Assembly: GCF_900156685.1 (NCBI RefSeq)
Contig: NZ_FTOJ01000009.1
Coordinates: forward strand, 62,001 to 126,000
DNA from: Chryseobacterium piscicola
Lineage (GTDB): Bacteria; Bacteroidota; Bacteroidia; Flavobacteriales; Weeksellaceae
DNA length: 64,000 bases
Direction: 5' to 3'
Translations under genes and position numbers: made by a program
Notes under the pieces: generated by a model
Seen by the model: only the letters and a program-made list of their open reading frames with translations
What the model was told of the DNA's origin: nothing
Database searches by the model: none
Part shown: positions 23,860-33,531 of the stretch, one piece after another
How positions within the stretch are numbered: the first letter of the stretch is position 1
How the letters are laid out: each line of letters begins with the position of its first letter

Positions 23860-25638
23860 TTAAGCATGATGTTCATACATTTTATTATACAAATCAATAA
23901 ATTTCTCTTTAATCGCTTTTCTCTTCAGCTTTAAAGTTGGAGTAAGAAGTCCGGCTTCTATGCTCCATATTTCGGGGGTGAGCTCAATTCTTTTTATCTG
24001 TTCCCAACTTCCCAGGTTTTGGTTGATGTCATCCATTTCTTTTTTAATTCTCTCTTTAAGTTCAGTGCTGGATGCAATTTCTTTAGGAGTGGTGCCTATG
24101 TTGAGGTTGTTTCTCATTGCCCATTTTTTAGCAAATTCGAAATCTGGTTGAACCAAAGCCGTTGGCATTTTCTCACCATCACCTACCACCATAATTTGTT
24201 CGATAAATTTTGATGCTTTTGCTAAATTTTCAATCGTTTGCGGCGCAATATATTTCCCTCCTGAAGTTTTAAACATTTCTTTTTTACGGTCTGTGATCTG
24301 TAAAAACCCTTCACCGTCGATATGACCGATGTCTCCGGTTTTAAAATAACCGTCGTCCGTAAACGTCTCTTTGGTTTGCTGTTCATTGTTGAAATAACCT
24401 TTGAAAACCGATGGACCTTTTACAGTAATCTCTCCATCTTCTTGGATTTTTACTTTTAAATTATCCAGCGGATGCCCCACAGTTCCCACTTTCATTCTTC
24501 CAAAAGAATTTACTGAAATCACGGGCGAAGTTTCTGTCAAACCATACCCTTCCAAAATAGGAATCCCTGCATTTTGAAACATTAAATTTAATCTCGTAGA
24601 CAAAGCCGCCGAACCAGAAACTAAAGTGATAATTTCACCTCCCAAGCCTTCTCTCCATTTTTTGAAAACCAGTTTATCTGCTATTATTTCTTTTAAACCA
24701 GAAGGTTTTGAAACCGTTTTCTTTTTTTGAATTAAATCTAAAGCCCAAAAGAAAATTTTCTGTTTAAGGCCTCCCGCAGAAGATCCTGTTGCGTAGATTT
24801 TATCATAAACTTTTTCCACCAAACGCGGCACAACGCTCATGTAATGTGGTTTTACTTCTTTTACATTTTCGCCCATCTTTTCAATGCTTTCGGCAAAATG
24901 AATAGAAAAACCGTTATATTGGAACAAATAGAACAGCATTCTTTCAAAAATATGACAGATGGGAAGAAAACTTAAAACTCTTGTGTCCTTATAATCTAAG
25001 CTTTTCTTTTTTGGAATTCTGGGTACAGATCCCAAGACATTGGAAACAATATTTTCGTGTGTTAGAATTACACCTTTAGGTTTTCCGGTGGTTCCTGATG
25101 TGTAAATAATGGTTGCTATATCGTCCGGATTAATCGCCTTGGCAAGATCTTCTACTTCCATTTGGGTAGAATCATCTTCACCGAGGTCTAGAATTTCTCG
25201 CCAGTTGGCAGCTCCAGTAATAGCATCAAAAGTAAAAATTCCTTGCAAACTTGGGATGTTATGTTTTACTTTCATCACCTTATCAAGCAAAGATTTATCC
25301 GAAAGGAAACAATATTTAATCTCAGCATTGGTGAAAATAAATTCATAATCTTCTGCCGAAATACTAGGATAAACGGGTACAGATACAACTCCTATTTGCG
25401 AAAGACCAAGATCCATTATTGCCCATTCGGTGCGTGAATTGGTGGTAATCAGTGCTATTTTATCACCAGGTTTTATGCCTAGCTTTAGTAGTCCACGCGA
25501 GATTTTGTTGGCCTCATAAATAAATTCTTGTGTAGAAGTTTTTTTCCATTCACCATTGTATTTTGTCACAAACATATCTGCCTTTGGATAATTTTCTAAA
25601 GCATGTTGTGGTATATCGAATAATCTTTTGATTGTCAT
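23860..25638 (-). CDS. AMP-dependent long-chain fatty-acid--CoA ligase
   Basis: A 592-residue ANL-superfamily enzyme of the FadD15/long-chain acyl-CoA synthetase type. It activates fatty acids with ATP to acyl-AMP and then to acyl-CoA, feeding beta-oxidation or lipid synthesis. Motifs in order: P-loop IIYTSGTTGKPKG (about 177-189), GYGLTETSP (A5-type motif, about 366-374), the hinge region KTGDIGHID ... ITDRKKEMFKTSGGKYIAP (about 440-475), and a C-terminal lysine-rich LTPTLKLKRKAI with the conserved acyl-AMP Lys. Length is typical. It is soluble or peripheral at the inner membrane. It is divergent from an acyl-CoA dehydrogenase, so both probably serve fatty-acid degradation. Confidence 0.9.
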   Translation of the reverse strand: MTIKRLFDIPQHALENYPKADMFVTKYNGEWKKTSTQEFIYEANKISRGLLKLGIKPGDKIALITTNSRTEWAIMDLGLSQIGVVSVPVYPSISAEDYEFIFTNAEIKYCFLSDKSLLDKVMKVKHNIPSLQGIFTFDAITGAANWREILDLGEDDSTQMEVEDLAKAINPDDIATIIYTSGTTGKPKGVILTHENIVSNVLGSVPRIPKKKSLDYKDTRVLSFLPICHIFERMLFYLFQYNGFSIHFAESIEKMGENVKEVKPHYMSVVPRLVEKVYDKIYATGSSAGGLKQKIFFWALDLIQKKKTVSKPSGLKEIIADKLVFKKWREGLGGEIITLVSGSAALSTRLNLMFQNAGIPILEGYGLTETSPVISVNSFGRMKVGTVGHPLDNLKVKIQEDGEITVKGPSVFKGYFNNEQQTKETFTDDGYFKTGDIGHIDGEGFLQITDRKKEMFKTSGGKYIAPQTIENLAKASKFIEQIMVVGDGEKMPTALVQPDFEFAKKWAMRNNLNIGTTPKEIASSTELKERIKKEMDDINQNLGSWEQIKRIELTPEIWSIEAGLLTPTLKLKRKAIKEKFIDLYNKMYEHHA

Positions 25639-25867
25639 AATCCCTAAGTTTGATTTTAATAAATTTAAATATAAGAATTTTTTTCTAATCAGAAAATTTG
25701 TTCTATAAAAATGAATATTTAATAAAATTTTTCTAAAACTTTAGCAGTTTTCATAAGAGCTTTTGCTTTAATTTAATATATGATTTTCAAATATGATTTT
25801 CAAATAACTAAAGTTTTTAATATTTGCTCAAAAAGTGTAAATTAGCCACCATATAATTCAAAATTTT

Positions 25868-27007
25868 ATGGACTTTAATTTATCAGAAGAACAGCTGATG
25901 ATTCAGCAGGCAGCGAGAGATTTTGCACAGAACGAACTTTTACCAGGTGTAATTGAAAGAGACCGTGACCAGAAATTTCCTGCCGAACAAGTGAAGAAAA
26001 TGGGCGAAATGGGGCTTCTTGGGATGATGGTAGACCCACAGTACGGCGGAGCAGGCATGGATAGTATTTCTTACGTTTTGGCAATGGAAGAAATTGCGAA
26101 GGTTGATGCTTCTGCAGCCGTGGTAATGTCTGTAAACAATTCTTTGGTATGCGCAGGTCTTGAAAAATTTGCTTCTGAAGAACAAAAAGTAAAATACCTT
26201 ACCCCTTTGGCAAGCGGAGAAGTGATTGGTGCTTTTGCACTTTCTGAGCCAGAAGCTGGTTCTGATGCGACTTCACAACAAACTACAGCTGTAGACAAAG
26301 GAGATTATTATTTATTAAATGGTATAAAAAACTGGATTACAAATGGTGGTACAGCGACTTACTATATTGTAATTGCACAAACAAATCCAGAGAAAAAACA
26401 CAAAGGTATCAATGCTTTTATTGTAGAAAAAGGTTGGGAAGGTTTCGAAATTGGTCTTAAAGAAGATAAATTAGGAATCAGAGGAAGTGATACTCATTCT
26501 TTGCTTTTCAATAATGTAAAAGTTCCTAAAGAAAACAGAATTGGTGAAGATGGTTTCGGATTCAATTTTGCAATGGCAGTTTTAAATGGAGGTAGAATCG
26601 GTATCGCTTCTCAAGCTTTAGGAATTGCTTCTGGAGCTTACGAGCTTGCTCTTAAATATGCGAAAACAAGAAAAGCTTTTAAAACTGAAATTATCAACCA
26701 CCAAGCAATCGCATTTAAATTAGCTGATATGGCAACGCAGATTACTGCAGCAAGAATGCTTTGTTTTAAAGCAGCTGTAGAAAAAGATGCCGGAAAAGAC
26801 ATCTCAGAAAGCGGGGCTATGGCAAAATTATATTCTTCTCAAGTAGCGATGGATACTACTATTGAAGCTGTTCAGATTCATGGGGGATATGGTTATGTAA
26901 AAGAATACCATGTAGAAAGAATGATGCGTGATGCCAAGATCACTCAGATTTATGAAGGTACGTCTGAAATTCAGAAAATTGTAATCTCGAGAAGCATCTC
27001 AAAATAA
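25868..27007 (+). CDS. Short/branched-chain type acyl-CoA dehydrogenase
   Basis: A 379-residue FAD flavoenzyme that introduces the trans-2,3 double bond in acyl-CoA, the first oxidation step of beta-oxidation. Signatures: FALSEPEAGSDATS (about 122-135, acyl-CoA dehydrogenase signature 1), WITNGG, the FAD-binding region, and QIHGGYGYVKEYHVERMMRDAK followed by IYEGTSEIQ (signature 2; the Glu of YEGT is at the usual catalytic-base position for short-chain members). Length is the norm for the family. A TAAATTAG element about 16 bases before the ATG is a weak promoter match. Its neighbour on the other strand is an acyl-CoA synthetase. Confidence 0.92.
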   Translation: MDFNLSEEQLMIQQAARDFAQNELLPGVIERDRDQKFPAEQVKKMGEMGLLGMMVDPQYGGAGMDSISYVLAMEEIAKVDASAAVVMSVNNSLVCAGLEKFASEEQKVKYLTPLASGEVIGAFALSEPEAGSDATSQQTTAVDKGDYYLLNGIKNWITNGGTATYYIVIAQTNPEKKHKGINAFIVEKGWEGFEIGLKEDKLGIRGSDTHSLLFNNVKVPKENRIGEDGFGFNFAMAVLNGGRIGIASQALGIASGAYELALKYAKTRKAFKTEIINHQAIAFKLADMATQITAARMLCFKAAVEKDAGKDISESGAMAKLYSSQVAMDTTIEAVQIHGGYGYVKEYHVERMMRDAKITQIYEGTSEIQKIVISRSISK

Positions 27008-27025
27008 TTTTACTTTAAATAAAAT

Positions 27026-27060
27026 AGCAAAGGCTTTCAGAATTTCTGAAAGCCTTTGCT
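27026..27060. terminator. Long perfect hairpin, probable bidirectional terminator
   Basis: A 15-bp perfect stem (agcaaaggctttcag at 27026-27040, ctgaaagcctttgct at 27046-27060) with a 5-base loop lies between convergent genes. The minus-strand side is followed by a T-rich stretch; the plus-strand side lacks a T tract. Confidence 0.7.
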
Positions 27061-27176
27061 GTAACTAAACACAAACTTTTATATAAATTATGGTCAATTG
27101 ATTAACCGATAATGCGATGCAAAAGTACAAATCAAATTTCAATTATTCTAATTGAAACATTACTATTTAACTAATA

Positions 27177-28112
27177 TTATTCTACAGGCTTTTCAATATC
27201 TTTGTTTTTGTTTCTTTTATAAAAATAATATCCTATTCCGGCAATTAAAAAAAGTGGCCAAAATGGGACAAAGAAAAGTAAAATCCCTGTAAGAACTTCC
27301 CAGCCAGAACCAATTCCTGAAGAAAATTTACCCCCGAAACTATCTGGTTTTGAGGCTACAGCCGAGGTGTTTTTATTATTTCCGTAGAGTGTAATTTCTA
27401 GGTCACATTTTGTCTTAGGATAAAACTCTTCTCCTGAACTTGCAATGGTTTTATCAATCACATTGCCCAAATTATAGCTTACATCTTCCACAAAATATTC
27501 AAATTTATCCAATGGAATCTGTATTTTCAGATACGCAGTTTGGGTGTCATCATTGTTTACGCTTATGTTTTCGCTTGTAAGGGTACCATCGTATTTTTTT
27601 ATCTGTTCCTCAATATAATTTTTTGCTCTGTATGTATCTTCAACACCAATTTCCAGATTGGCGGTTTTCTTCAAAGCAGATTTGTATTCAGTTTTAGGCT
27701 TCTCAGAACTGTTGTTTTTGTAAATGATTTTGGTTTCCTTAATTACTTTTGGTGCGGGAACATTCACTACAATTTTCTCTTCTTTTTTCTCTGCAGAATC
27801 TTTATCGGCAATCGTTTTAGATTCAAATTTTACGCTGGAAATTTTTTCACCTAAAGAATCAACAGAAGATGCTGTTTTTTCAAATTTCTCTTTCAGATCT
27901 TGCGTTGTTTTGTCAAAATCTTTGATTTTTACCTGTGCAGAATCCAGCACTGCTTCAGTTTCATTTTGTAATTTTTCAGCTTTGTCGGAGATATCTGTAA
28001 AGCTGCTGTCGGCAGATTTTATGGTTTCACTAAGAGATTTTGTGGTACCATCTCCCTTTTTACACATAATAAATGTACTTGATAATGTAAGTAGCAGAAT
28101 AGCTTTTTTCAT
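27177..28112 (-). CDS. DUF4349 family lipoprotein with C-terminal membrane helix
   Basis: A 311-residue protein. The N-terminus MKKAILLLTLSSTFIMCKKG has a lipobox-like ending at Cys17, so it should be lipid-anchored. A Ser/Lys/Glu-rich coiled-coil stretch (about 20-95) is followed by the DUF4349 core (about 130-250, with KKTANLEIGVEDTYRAKNYI and AYLKIQIPLDKFEYFVEDV). A predicted transmembrane helix near 275-297 precedes a basic tail. The longer in-frame start at 28148 would bury the signal peptide, and a near-match promoter box lies inside it, so 28112 is preferred. The family is envelope-associated and of unknown function. Having both a lipobox and a C-terminal membrane helix is typical of DUF4349 proteins. 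Confidence 0.8.
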   Translation of the reverse strand: MKKAILLLTLSSTFIMCKKGDGTTKSLSETIKSADSSFTDISDKAEKLQNETEAVLDSAQVKIKDFDKTTQDLKEKFEKTASSVDSLGEKISSVKFESKTIADKDSAEKKEEKIVVNVPAPKVIKETKIIYKNNSSEKPKTEYKSALKKTANLEIGVEDTYRAKNYIEEQIKKYDGTLTSENISVNNDDTQTAYLKIQIPLDKFEYFVEDVSYNLGNVIDKTIASSGEEFYPKTKCDLEITLYGNNKNTSAVASKPDSFGGKFSSGIGSGWEVLTGILLFFVPFWPLFLIAGIGYYFYKRNKNKDIEKPVE

Positions 28113-28132
28113 AACGGTTAATTTTGTTGATG

Positions 28133-28140
28133 TAAAGCTA
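28133..28140 (-). promoter_or_regulatory. Near-match -7 box (TAGCTTTA) of the DUF4349 gene
   Basis: On the minus strand it is one base off TAnnTTTG, 20 bases before the chosen ATG at 28112. It argues against the longer start. Confidence 0.35.
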
Positions 28141-28553
28141 CCCAGCAATTTTTTGTAATATTTGTAAAGGAATTATTTTATTGGTGTAAAATTTTAATGA
28201 ATTGGTTGTTAGTGTTTTGTAAAATTAATTTTGAGTTTTACAATTTTTTTATTGTTACAGTAATCATGCTAAGTAATGCTATTTAGATTAAAATATCAAA
28301 AATTATAGGCTCTTAAATCCATTTTATCCAATCAGATTTTATTGTTTATTTTACATAAAAAGTTTCTTCAAGTCTTTTTTTTTTAGCATTCTCCTTAGAA
28401 TAATATCTTAAAATGAATCTAAAAACCTTAAAAAAACGCTTTATTATTTTAGTTCTCAACTGCTTTGTTGATGAATAATAAGTAATATATTTTGTTTTTT
28501 TATGTTTAAGATGAAGATAGTAGTAAAATGAATTAAATAATTAATAATAGAAA
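28141..28553. other. Long AT-rich intergenic region, no gene seen
   Basis: About 410 bases with many T and A runs. The only small ORF starting with ATG (28413-28478, 21 codons) has no features that support it. No repeats, tRNA-like fold or clear promoter were found on the plus strand. Confidence 0.4.
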
Positions 28554-28583
28554 CAAAAAAATCCGCAGAAAAATTTCCACGGA
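28554..28583 (-). terminator. Weak intrinsic terminator after prfC
   Basis: On the minus strand an imperfect stem (tccgtgg / ctgcgga) with an A/T loop is followed by T7, 28 bases after the prfC stop. Confidence 0.5.
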
Positions 28584-28610
28584 CTATATTTATAAAACTA
28601 AACGATTAAA

Positions 28611-30206
28611 TTAAGCATTCTGAAATTCACTAATAAAATGCAGCTTCACATTCGGGAATTTCTCCTGAGTCATGTGAATCGTAAACGATGAGTCTGCCAA
28701 GAAAACCAGTTGATTGTATTTGTCTCTTGCCAAAAATCTTTGTTTTAATCTTGCAAATTCCTTGAACTCATCAGACTTTTCGTCGGCTTCTACCCAGCAA
28801 GCTTTGTGCATAGAAAGTGGCTCATAAGTACATTTTGCGCCATATTCATGCTCCAGACGATACTGAATTACTTCGTACTGAAGAGCACCCACGGTTCCGA
28901 TGATTTTTCTATTGTTCATTTCCAACGTAAACAGCTGTGCTACACCTTCGTCCATCAGCTGATCGATTCCTTTTGCCAATTGTTTAGCCTTCAATGGATC
29001 ATTGTTATTAATATATCTGAAATGCTCCGGAGAGAAACTCGGAATACCTTTAAAGCTCAGTTTTTCACCTCCAGTCAAAGTATCGCCAATTCTGAAACTT
29101 CCGGTATCATGAAGTCCTACAATGTCTCCAGGGAAGCTTTCGTCAACCACTTCTTTTTTATCGGCAAAAAATGCATTCGGTGAAGAGAATTTCATCTTCT
29201 TGCCTTCTCTTACCAACAGATAATTTTCATTTCTCTTAAATGTTCCCGAAACAATTTTCACGAAAGCCAGACGGTCTCTGTGTTTCGGATCCATATTTGC
29301 GTGAATTTTAAAAACGAACCCTGTGAAAGTGCTTTCCTCAGGTTTTACCAAACGGGTATCACTTTCTTTTGGCTGTGGCATCGGTGCAATGTCGATAAAT
29401 GCATTAAGGAGTTCTCTTACACCAAAATTATTCAAGGCTGAACCAAAGAAAACAGGCTGTAGATCGCCTTTCATATAATCTTCTCGATTAAATTTAGGAT
29501 AAACAGATTGTATTAAGTCGAGTTCTTCTCTTAGATTTTTTGCCGCTTTTTCGCCAATTACTTCATCAATTGAAGAATCATTAATGTCATCAAACTTAAT
29601 AGCTTCACCTACTTTTTGTTTTTTTTCTTCCAAAAACAACTGAATATTGTCTTCCCAGATATTATAAATCCCTTGGAAATCAGCACCCATACCAATTGGT
29701 AAGGAAAGAGGACAAACGGTTAGTCCTAATTTCTGTTCTACTTCATCCAGCAAATCAAAAGCATCCTTTCCTTCACGGTCGAGTTTATTGATGAAAACCA
29801 GCATCGGGATGTTTCTCATTCTGCAAACCTTTACCAATTTTTCTGTTTGTTCCTCAACTCCTTTTGCAACGTCGATTACTACGATTACAGAATCCACGGC
29901 AGTTAAAGTTCGGTACGTATCTTCAGCAAAATCTTTGTGACCTGGAGTGTCTAGGATATTGATTTTGTGGTCTCTGTATTCAAAGGCCAACACGGAAGTT
30001 GCTACCGAGATTCCTCTCTGGCGTTCAATTTCCATGAAATCGGAAGTCGCTCCTTTTTTTATTTTATTGGATTTTACCGCACCTGCTTCCTGAATTGCCC
30101 CTCCGAAGAGCAGTAGCTTTTCCGTAAGAGTGGTTTTTCCGGCATCGGGGTGAGAGATAATTCCGAAGGTTTTTCTTTTTTCTATTTCTTTGATTAAGTC
30201 TGACAT
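28611..30206 (-). CDS. prfC: Peptide chain release factor 3
   Basis: A 531-residue translational GTPase that recycles class I release factors from the ribosome after stop-codon hydrolysis. It has G1 HPDAGKTT (19-26), switch region RQRGISV (63-69), G3 DTPGHKD (86-92) and G4 NKLD (140-143). The RF3-specific domains include GADFQGIYN near 204-212 and the C-terminal QYRLEHEYGAKC. Full length compared with E. coli RF3 (529). It is transcribed alone, with a weak terminator. Confidence 0.95.
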   Translation of the reverse strand: MSDLIKEIEKRKTFGIISHPDAGKTTLTEKLLLFGGAIQEAGAVKSNKIKKGATSDFMEIERQRGISVATSVLAFEYRDHKINILDTPGHKDFAEDTYRTLTAVDSVIVVIDVAKGVEEQTEKLVKVCRMRNIPMLVFINKLDREGKDAFDLLDEVEQKLGLTVCPLSLPIGMGADFQGIYNIWEDNIQLFLEEKKQKVGEAIKFDDINDSSIDEVIGEKAAKNLREELDLIQSVYPKFNREDYMKGDLQPVFFGSALNNFGVRELLNAFIDIAPMPQPKESDTRLVKPEESTFTGFVFKIHANMDPKHRDRLAFVKIVSGTFKRNENYLLVREGKKMKFSSPNAFFADKKEVVDESFPGDIVGLHDTGSFRIGDTLTGGEKLSFKGIPSFSPEHFRYINNNDPLKAKQLAKGIDQLMDEGVAQLFTLEMNNRKIIGTVGALQYEVIQYRLEHEYGAKCTYEPLSMHKACWVEADEKSDEFKEFARLKQRFLARDKYNQLVFLADSSFTIHMTQEKFPNVKLHFISEFQNA

Positions 30207-30542
30207 ATCGTAGTTTGAATTTGCAAAAATCGTGAATTTAATCGGATTTTGAAAATTGTATTTTTACACCAAATTAAATTTGAGTTTAAATAGTCTTTAA
30301 CTTTAAATTTAACAAAAATTTGGTAAAAACAGTCTTTTGATACATGAATCACATAGAATCATAATTATTCTTTATGAAAGTGAACATGAGTTTAAAAAAT
30401 AATTTATTGGATCGGAATGAAAACTACATTTCATAATAAGAATGGTTTCGTTTCTTTGATGAAATACGAAGTTTATAACCCTGATAAACAGCGAGTCTCA
30501 TTAGTCAATTTCAAAAAGCAGGAAAGATTTTTTTATATCAAT
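30207..30542. other. Intergenic region between prfC and the MFS gene
   Basis: 336 bases, AT-rich. It holds one plus-strand 49-codon ORF (30417-30566) that overlaps the MFS 3' end and has no recognisable features. No repeats or terminator-like hairpins stand out. Confidence 0.4.
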
Positions 30543-31742
30543 TTAATCATTAATCAAGTTTTTTAGATTTGATTTTTTCTTCAGAAAATAAGCTAATCCC
30601 AAGCCGATAAATACTAGCGCAGCACTGAATGGGAAGATAAATTGCATTCCCAAAAAGTCTGCTACACTTCCAATAATGGGACCCGCAACGCCGAGAGAAA
30701 TATCAATAAAAAGTCCGTAACCCGCCAAAGCAGAACCTCGACTAGACGGCGAAACGCTCTTGATTGCCATTACACCCAAGGCCGGAAAAATTAATGAAAA
30801 CCCTAATCCTGTAACACCGGCTCCCACCAGTGCCATTTGTGCATTGGATGCAAAAGCAATGATGATAAGCCCAATGGTTTCTACTAAAAGACAGGCAATA
30901 GCAACCTTTATTCCGCCATAATTATTAATTACATTGCTGAAAACCAATCGTCCTGCAACAAATAATCCCCCGAAAAGACTGAGGCACAAAGCACCGTTAT
31001 TCCAGTGAAAATAGTTATAATATAAAGTAATAAAAGTGGAAATGCTGGCAAAGCCAATTCCGCCCAAAGCCAAACAAACGCCAAATGGAGCAACTTTCTC
31101 CAAGACTTTCCAGAAAGATTGACTTTCTTGGGGGTTGATATTGGTTTTGTTTTCTTTAGTTTTAGCAAAGAAAAATCCTAAAATCCCTAAAACAATGGAG
31201 AGAATTGCAATTCCATAAAGGCTGAATTTCTGTTCAATGATAATTCCTAAAGAAGCGCCAATTGCCAAGGCTCCGTAGCACGCAACCCCGTTATAGGAAA
31301 TGATTTTTGCGGTATTTTTTTCGCCCAAAGCCATAATCGCCCAATTTATGGGGCTTGCGCCAATTAAACCTTCTGCACAACCCGTTAAAAGTCGGGTAAT
31401 GATTAAAAAAGAAAGACTTAGAACAGGTGAAAATTTAAAATAGTAAGCCAAAATCAGGAAAATTCCTGTTAATGAAAATCCAATCATACTTAGTAAAACA
31501 GCCGGTTTAGGACCTTTTCCATCAATCATTTTTCCGGAATACGCTCTCAGGAAAAACGTGGAAATATACTGCAAACTAATGACCATCCCCGCCACCAAAA
31601 GACTGAATCCTAAACTTTTGCTGATGAATATCGGGAGGACAGAAAGTGATAAACCGATAATGAAATACCCTACAAAAGTGAAACAGACGTACGAGATTAA
31701 TTGAAGATTAATGTTTTTTGGCGTGTTTAAAGGACTGTACAT
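30543..31742 (-). CDS. Major facilitator superfamily transporter
   Basis: A 399-residue inner-membrane transporter with about twelve hydrophobic helices, the usual MFS length. The first cytoplasmic loop after TM2 reads RAYSGKMIDGKGPKP (about 67-81), a recognisable variant of the MFS motif A (GxxxDrxGrr). The central loop (about 195-210, KTKENKTNINPQ) separates two six-helix halves. The second half repeats the pattern at NVINNYGG. The sequence resembles drug/sugar efflux (YfcJ/arabinose efflux-like) members, but the substrate cannot be told. A perfect TAnnTTTG box lies 19 bases upstream. It is divergent from a CPBP protease. Confidence 0.88.
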   Translation of the reverse strand: MYSPLNTPKNINLQLISYVCFTFVGYFIIGLSLSVLPIFISKSLGFSLLVAGMVISLQYISTFFLRAYSGKMIDGKGPKPAVLLSMIGFSLTGIFLILAYYFKFSPVLSLSFLIITRLLTGCAEGLIGASPINWAIMALGEKNTAKIISYNGVACYGALAIGASLGIIIEQKFSLYGIAILSIVLGILGFFFAKTKENKTNINPQESQSFWKVLEKVAPFGVCLALGGIGFASISTFITLYYNYFHWNNGALCLSLFGGLFVAGRLVFSNVINNYGGIKVAIACLLVETIGLIIIAFASNAQMALVGAGVTGLGFSLIFPALGVMAIKSVSPSSRGSALAGYGLFIDISLGVAGPIIGSVADFLGMQFIFPFSAALVFIGLGLAYFLKKKSNLKNLIND

Positions 31743-31761
31743 TTGAAGAAAAATTAATCAA

Positions 31762-31769
31762 CAAAGATA
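31762..31769 (-). promoter_or_regulatory. -7 promoter box TATCTTTG of the MFS gene
   Basis: Exact TAnnTTTG on the minus strand, 19 bases before the ATG. Confidence 0.5.
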
Positions 31770-31878
31770 CTTCGGAATTAGTTTTTAGATTAAAAATTTA
31801 GATTAAAAAAAGATAAAATTTGTCATGTTATGGTAGTTTTGAAAGTTGATGAAACTCTTTTCATTTCATAATTTCAAT

Positions 31879-31886
31879 TATCTTTG
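31879..31886 (+). promoter_or_regulatory. -7 promoter box TATCTTTG of the CPBP gene
   Basis: Exact TAnnTTTG followed by CG, ending 23 bases before the ATG at 31910. Confidence 0.55.
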
Positions 31887-31909
31887 CGGGGTTTAAAATT
31901 CAATATTAA

Positions 31910-32740
31910 ATGGAAAAATCAAAATACCCTCAATATATTTTTGATTGGATGGGGGGGCTTATCCTTTTTTTAGGATATATGGTAGGAAGTATGTTTGTTG
32001 GCTTTGCGGGAATTGCCGGGAAAATTATTTTTAAATTAGATTTCATGCAGAAGCCTTGGTTTATGATGATTTCCAATGCGGTTGTTTTCTGTTTAATGAT
32101 TGCGGCTTTTGATTTTATCGTTGTTCGCCAAAAAACGAATAAGAAACTGAATTTCAACTTTTCACCTACTAATGTTTCTACGTATTTATTAATTTTCCCA
32201 ATGATGCTGGGAATGATGTTTATTGGTGAATTTATCACTTCTCAAATACCTACAACTGGACCTTTTTTTGGAGATTTTTACAGTTTTTTTGAAAATTTGA
32301 TGTCCGGATTAACCAATGATCCAATTGTAATGGTCATCACGGCGGTGATTATGGCGCCGATTTTTGAAGAAATTGTTTTCAGAGGGATTATCCAAAAAGG
32401 AATGATTAATAATGGGGTAAAACCTTGGAAAGCTATTTTGCTGGCAAGTATTTTATTTGGGTTAATACACGGAAACCCTTGGCAATTTGTAGGTGCAACT
32501 TTATTGGGTTGCGTTCTCGGATTGGTGTATTATAAAACCAAATCTTTGTTTTTACCGATGCTTTTACATGGTTTTAATAATCTTTGTTCGGCAGTTTTGA
32601 TTTTTTATACAAAAAAAGAAAGTTTTGCAGAGGTTTTTGAAATGCAAGAATGGATGATTTTAATTATCGGAATTGTACTGTTTTCAATATTTTTCTATCT
32701 TTTCATATTTAAAAATAAGGTAAGCTACACTGAAGTTTAG
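31910..32740 (+). CDS. CPBP family intramembrane glutamic endopeptidase
   Basis: A 276-residue polytopic membrane protein of the CAAX protease and bacteriocin-processing (Abi/CPBP) family. The active-site motifs are complete: EEIVFRG (153-159, the EExxxR motif), GLIHGN (184-189) and LLHGFNN (218-224, with His220 and Asn223). About seven to eight hydrophobic helices are present, including 12-40, 50-72, 91-110, 138-152, 175-190, 195-208, 213-232 and 248-270. The substrate is unknown; roles in the family include peptide processing and bacteriocin self-immunity. It is followed after 80 bases by rdgB on the same strand. Confidence 0.88.
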   Translation: MEKSKYPQYIFDWMGGLILFLGYMVGSMFVGFAGIAGKIIFKLDFMQKPWFMMISNAVVFCLMIAAFDFIVVRQKTNKKLNFNFSPTNVSTYLLIFPMMLGMMFIGEFITSQIPTTGPFFGDFYSFFENLMSGLTNDPIVMVITAVIMAPIFEEIVFRGIIQKGMINNGVKPWKAILLASILFGLIHGNPWQFVGATLLGCVLGLVYYKTKSLFLPMLLHGFNNLCSAVLIFYTKKESFAEVFEMQEWMILIIGIVLFSIFFYLFIFKNKVSYTEV

Positions 32741-32820
32741 TTTAATCAGATAGTTTAAAATTTTGTTTAACGAAAAATAAATAGTTTAATTCGATATAAA
32801 TCGAGTAATTATAGTAATTA

Positions 32821-33390
32821 ATGGAAATATTAGTAGCCACCCACAATCTTCATAAGAAAGAAGAAATCCAACAGATTTTAGGAAATGATTTTACAGTAAA
32901 AAGTCTTGCAGATTATGATTTGCACGACGAAATCGTTGAAGATGGAAATTCTTTCAATGCAAATGCTTTAATTAAAGCAAAATATTGCTTTGAGAAAACG
33001 GGGATTCCAAGTTTGGGAGACGATAGCGGTTTGGTTGTAGAAGCTTTAGATGGAAGACCTGGGATTTTTTCTGCCCGTTATGCCGGAGATCACGATTTTG
33101 CTAAAAACATTGAAAAAGTTTTACACGAAATGGGCAATATTGAAAATAGAAAAGCCTATTTCATCACTGTTTTATGTTACTTTGATGAAAATGGAGCTCA
33201 ATATTTTGACGGAAGAGTTCACGGAAATCTCCAGACTGAAAACAAAGGTCACAAAGGTTTTGGTTATGATCCTATTTTTGTTCCAGAAGGGCATGAAATT
33301 ACATTTGCTGAAATGGATCCTTTTGATAAAAACAAAATCAGCCACAGAAAACAAGCTTTAGATTTGTTTCTAGATTTCTTGAAAGACTAG
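32821..33390 (+). CDS. rdgB: RdgB/HAM1 non-canonical purine NTP pyrophosphatase
   Basis: A 189-residue house-cleaning enzyme that hydrolyses dITP, ITP and XTP to monophosphates and pyrophosphate, keeping deaminated purines out of DNA and RNA. Visible: nucleotide-binding start ILVATHNLHKKEE (3-15), the SLGDDSGLVVEALDGRPG core (64-81) with catalytic Asp67/68, SARYAG, and C-terminal GFGYDPIF and FDKNKISHRKQAL (specificity pocket SHR). Length is normal. Confidence 0.95.
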   Translation: MEILVATHNLHKKEEIQQILGNDFTVKSLADYDLHDEIVEDGNSFNANALIKAKYCFEKTGIPSLGDDSGLVVEALDGRPGIFSARYAGDHDFAKNIEKVLHEMGNIENRKAYFITVLCYFDENGAQYFDGRVHGNLQTENKGHKGFGYDPIFVPEGHEITFAEMDPFDKNKISHRKQALDLFLDFLKD

Positions 33391-33505
33391 GATAGGGGTA
33401 AAATTCAGGTTGCAAAAACTTTACGTTTTTAAAGAACTTTTTTCTTATTTTAAATTGATTTTAAAACTTAAGCTCAACCTCATTTTCAACCTCAACCTTT
33501 TATTG

Positions 33506-33513
33506 TACATTTG
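33506..33513 (+). promoter_or_regulatory. -7 promoter box TACATTTG of the RNase Z gene
   Basis: Exact TAnnTTTG, ending 18 bases before the TTG start at 33532. It supports that start. Confidence 0.55.
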
Positions 33514-33531
33514 CTTTAATAAACTATAGAT

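Noticed and set aside
28413-28478. 21-codon ORF MNLKTLKKRF in the DUF4349-prfC gap
   Set aside because: Too short, no conserved feature and no promoter box; treated as chance.
30417-30566. 49-codon plus-strand ORF starting MKTTFHNKNG
   Set aside because: It overlaps the converging MFS gene end, has no recognisable domain, membrane helix or signal, and has no promoter box; likely chance.
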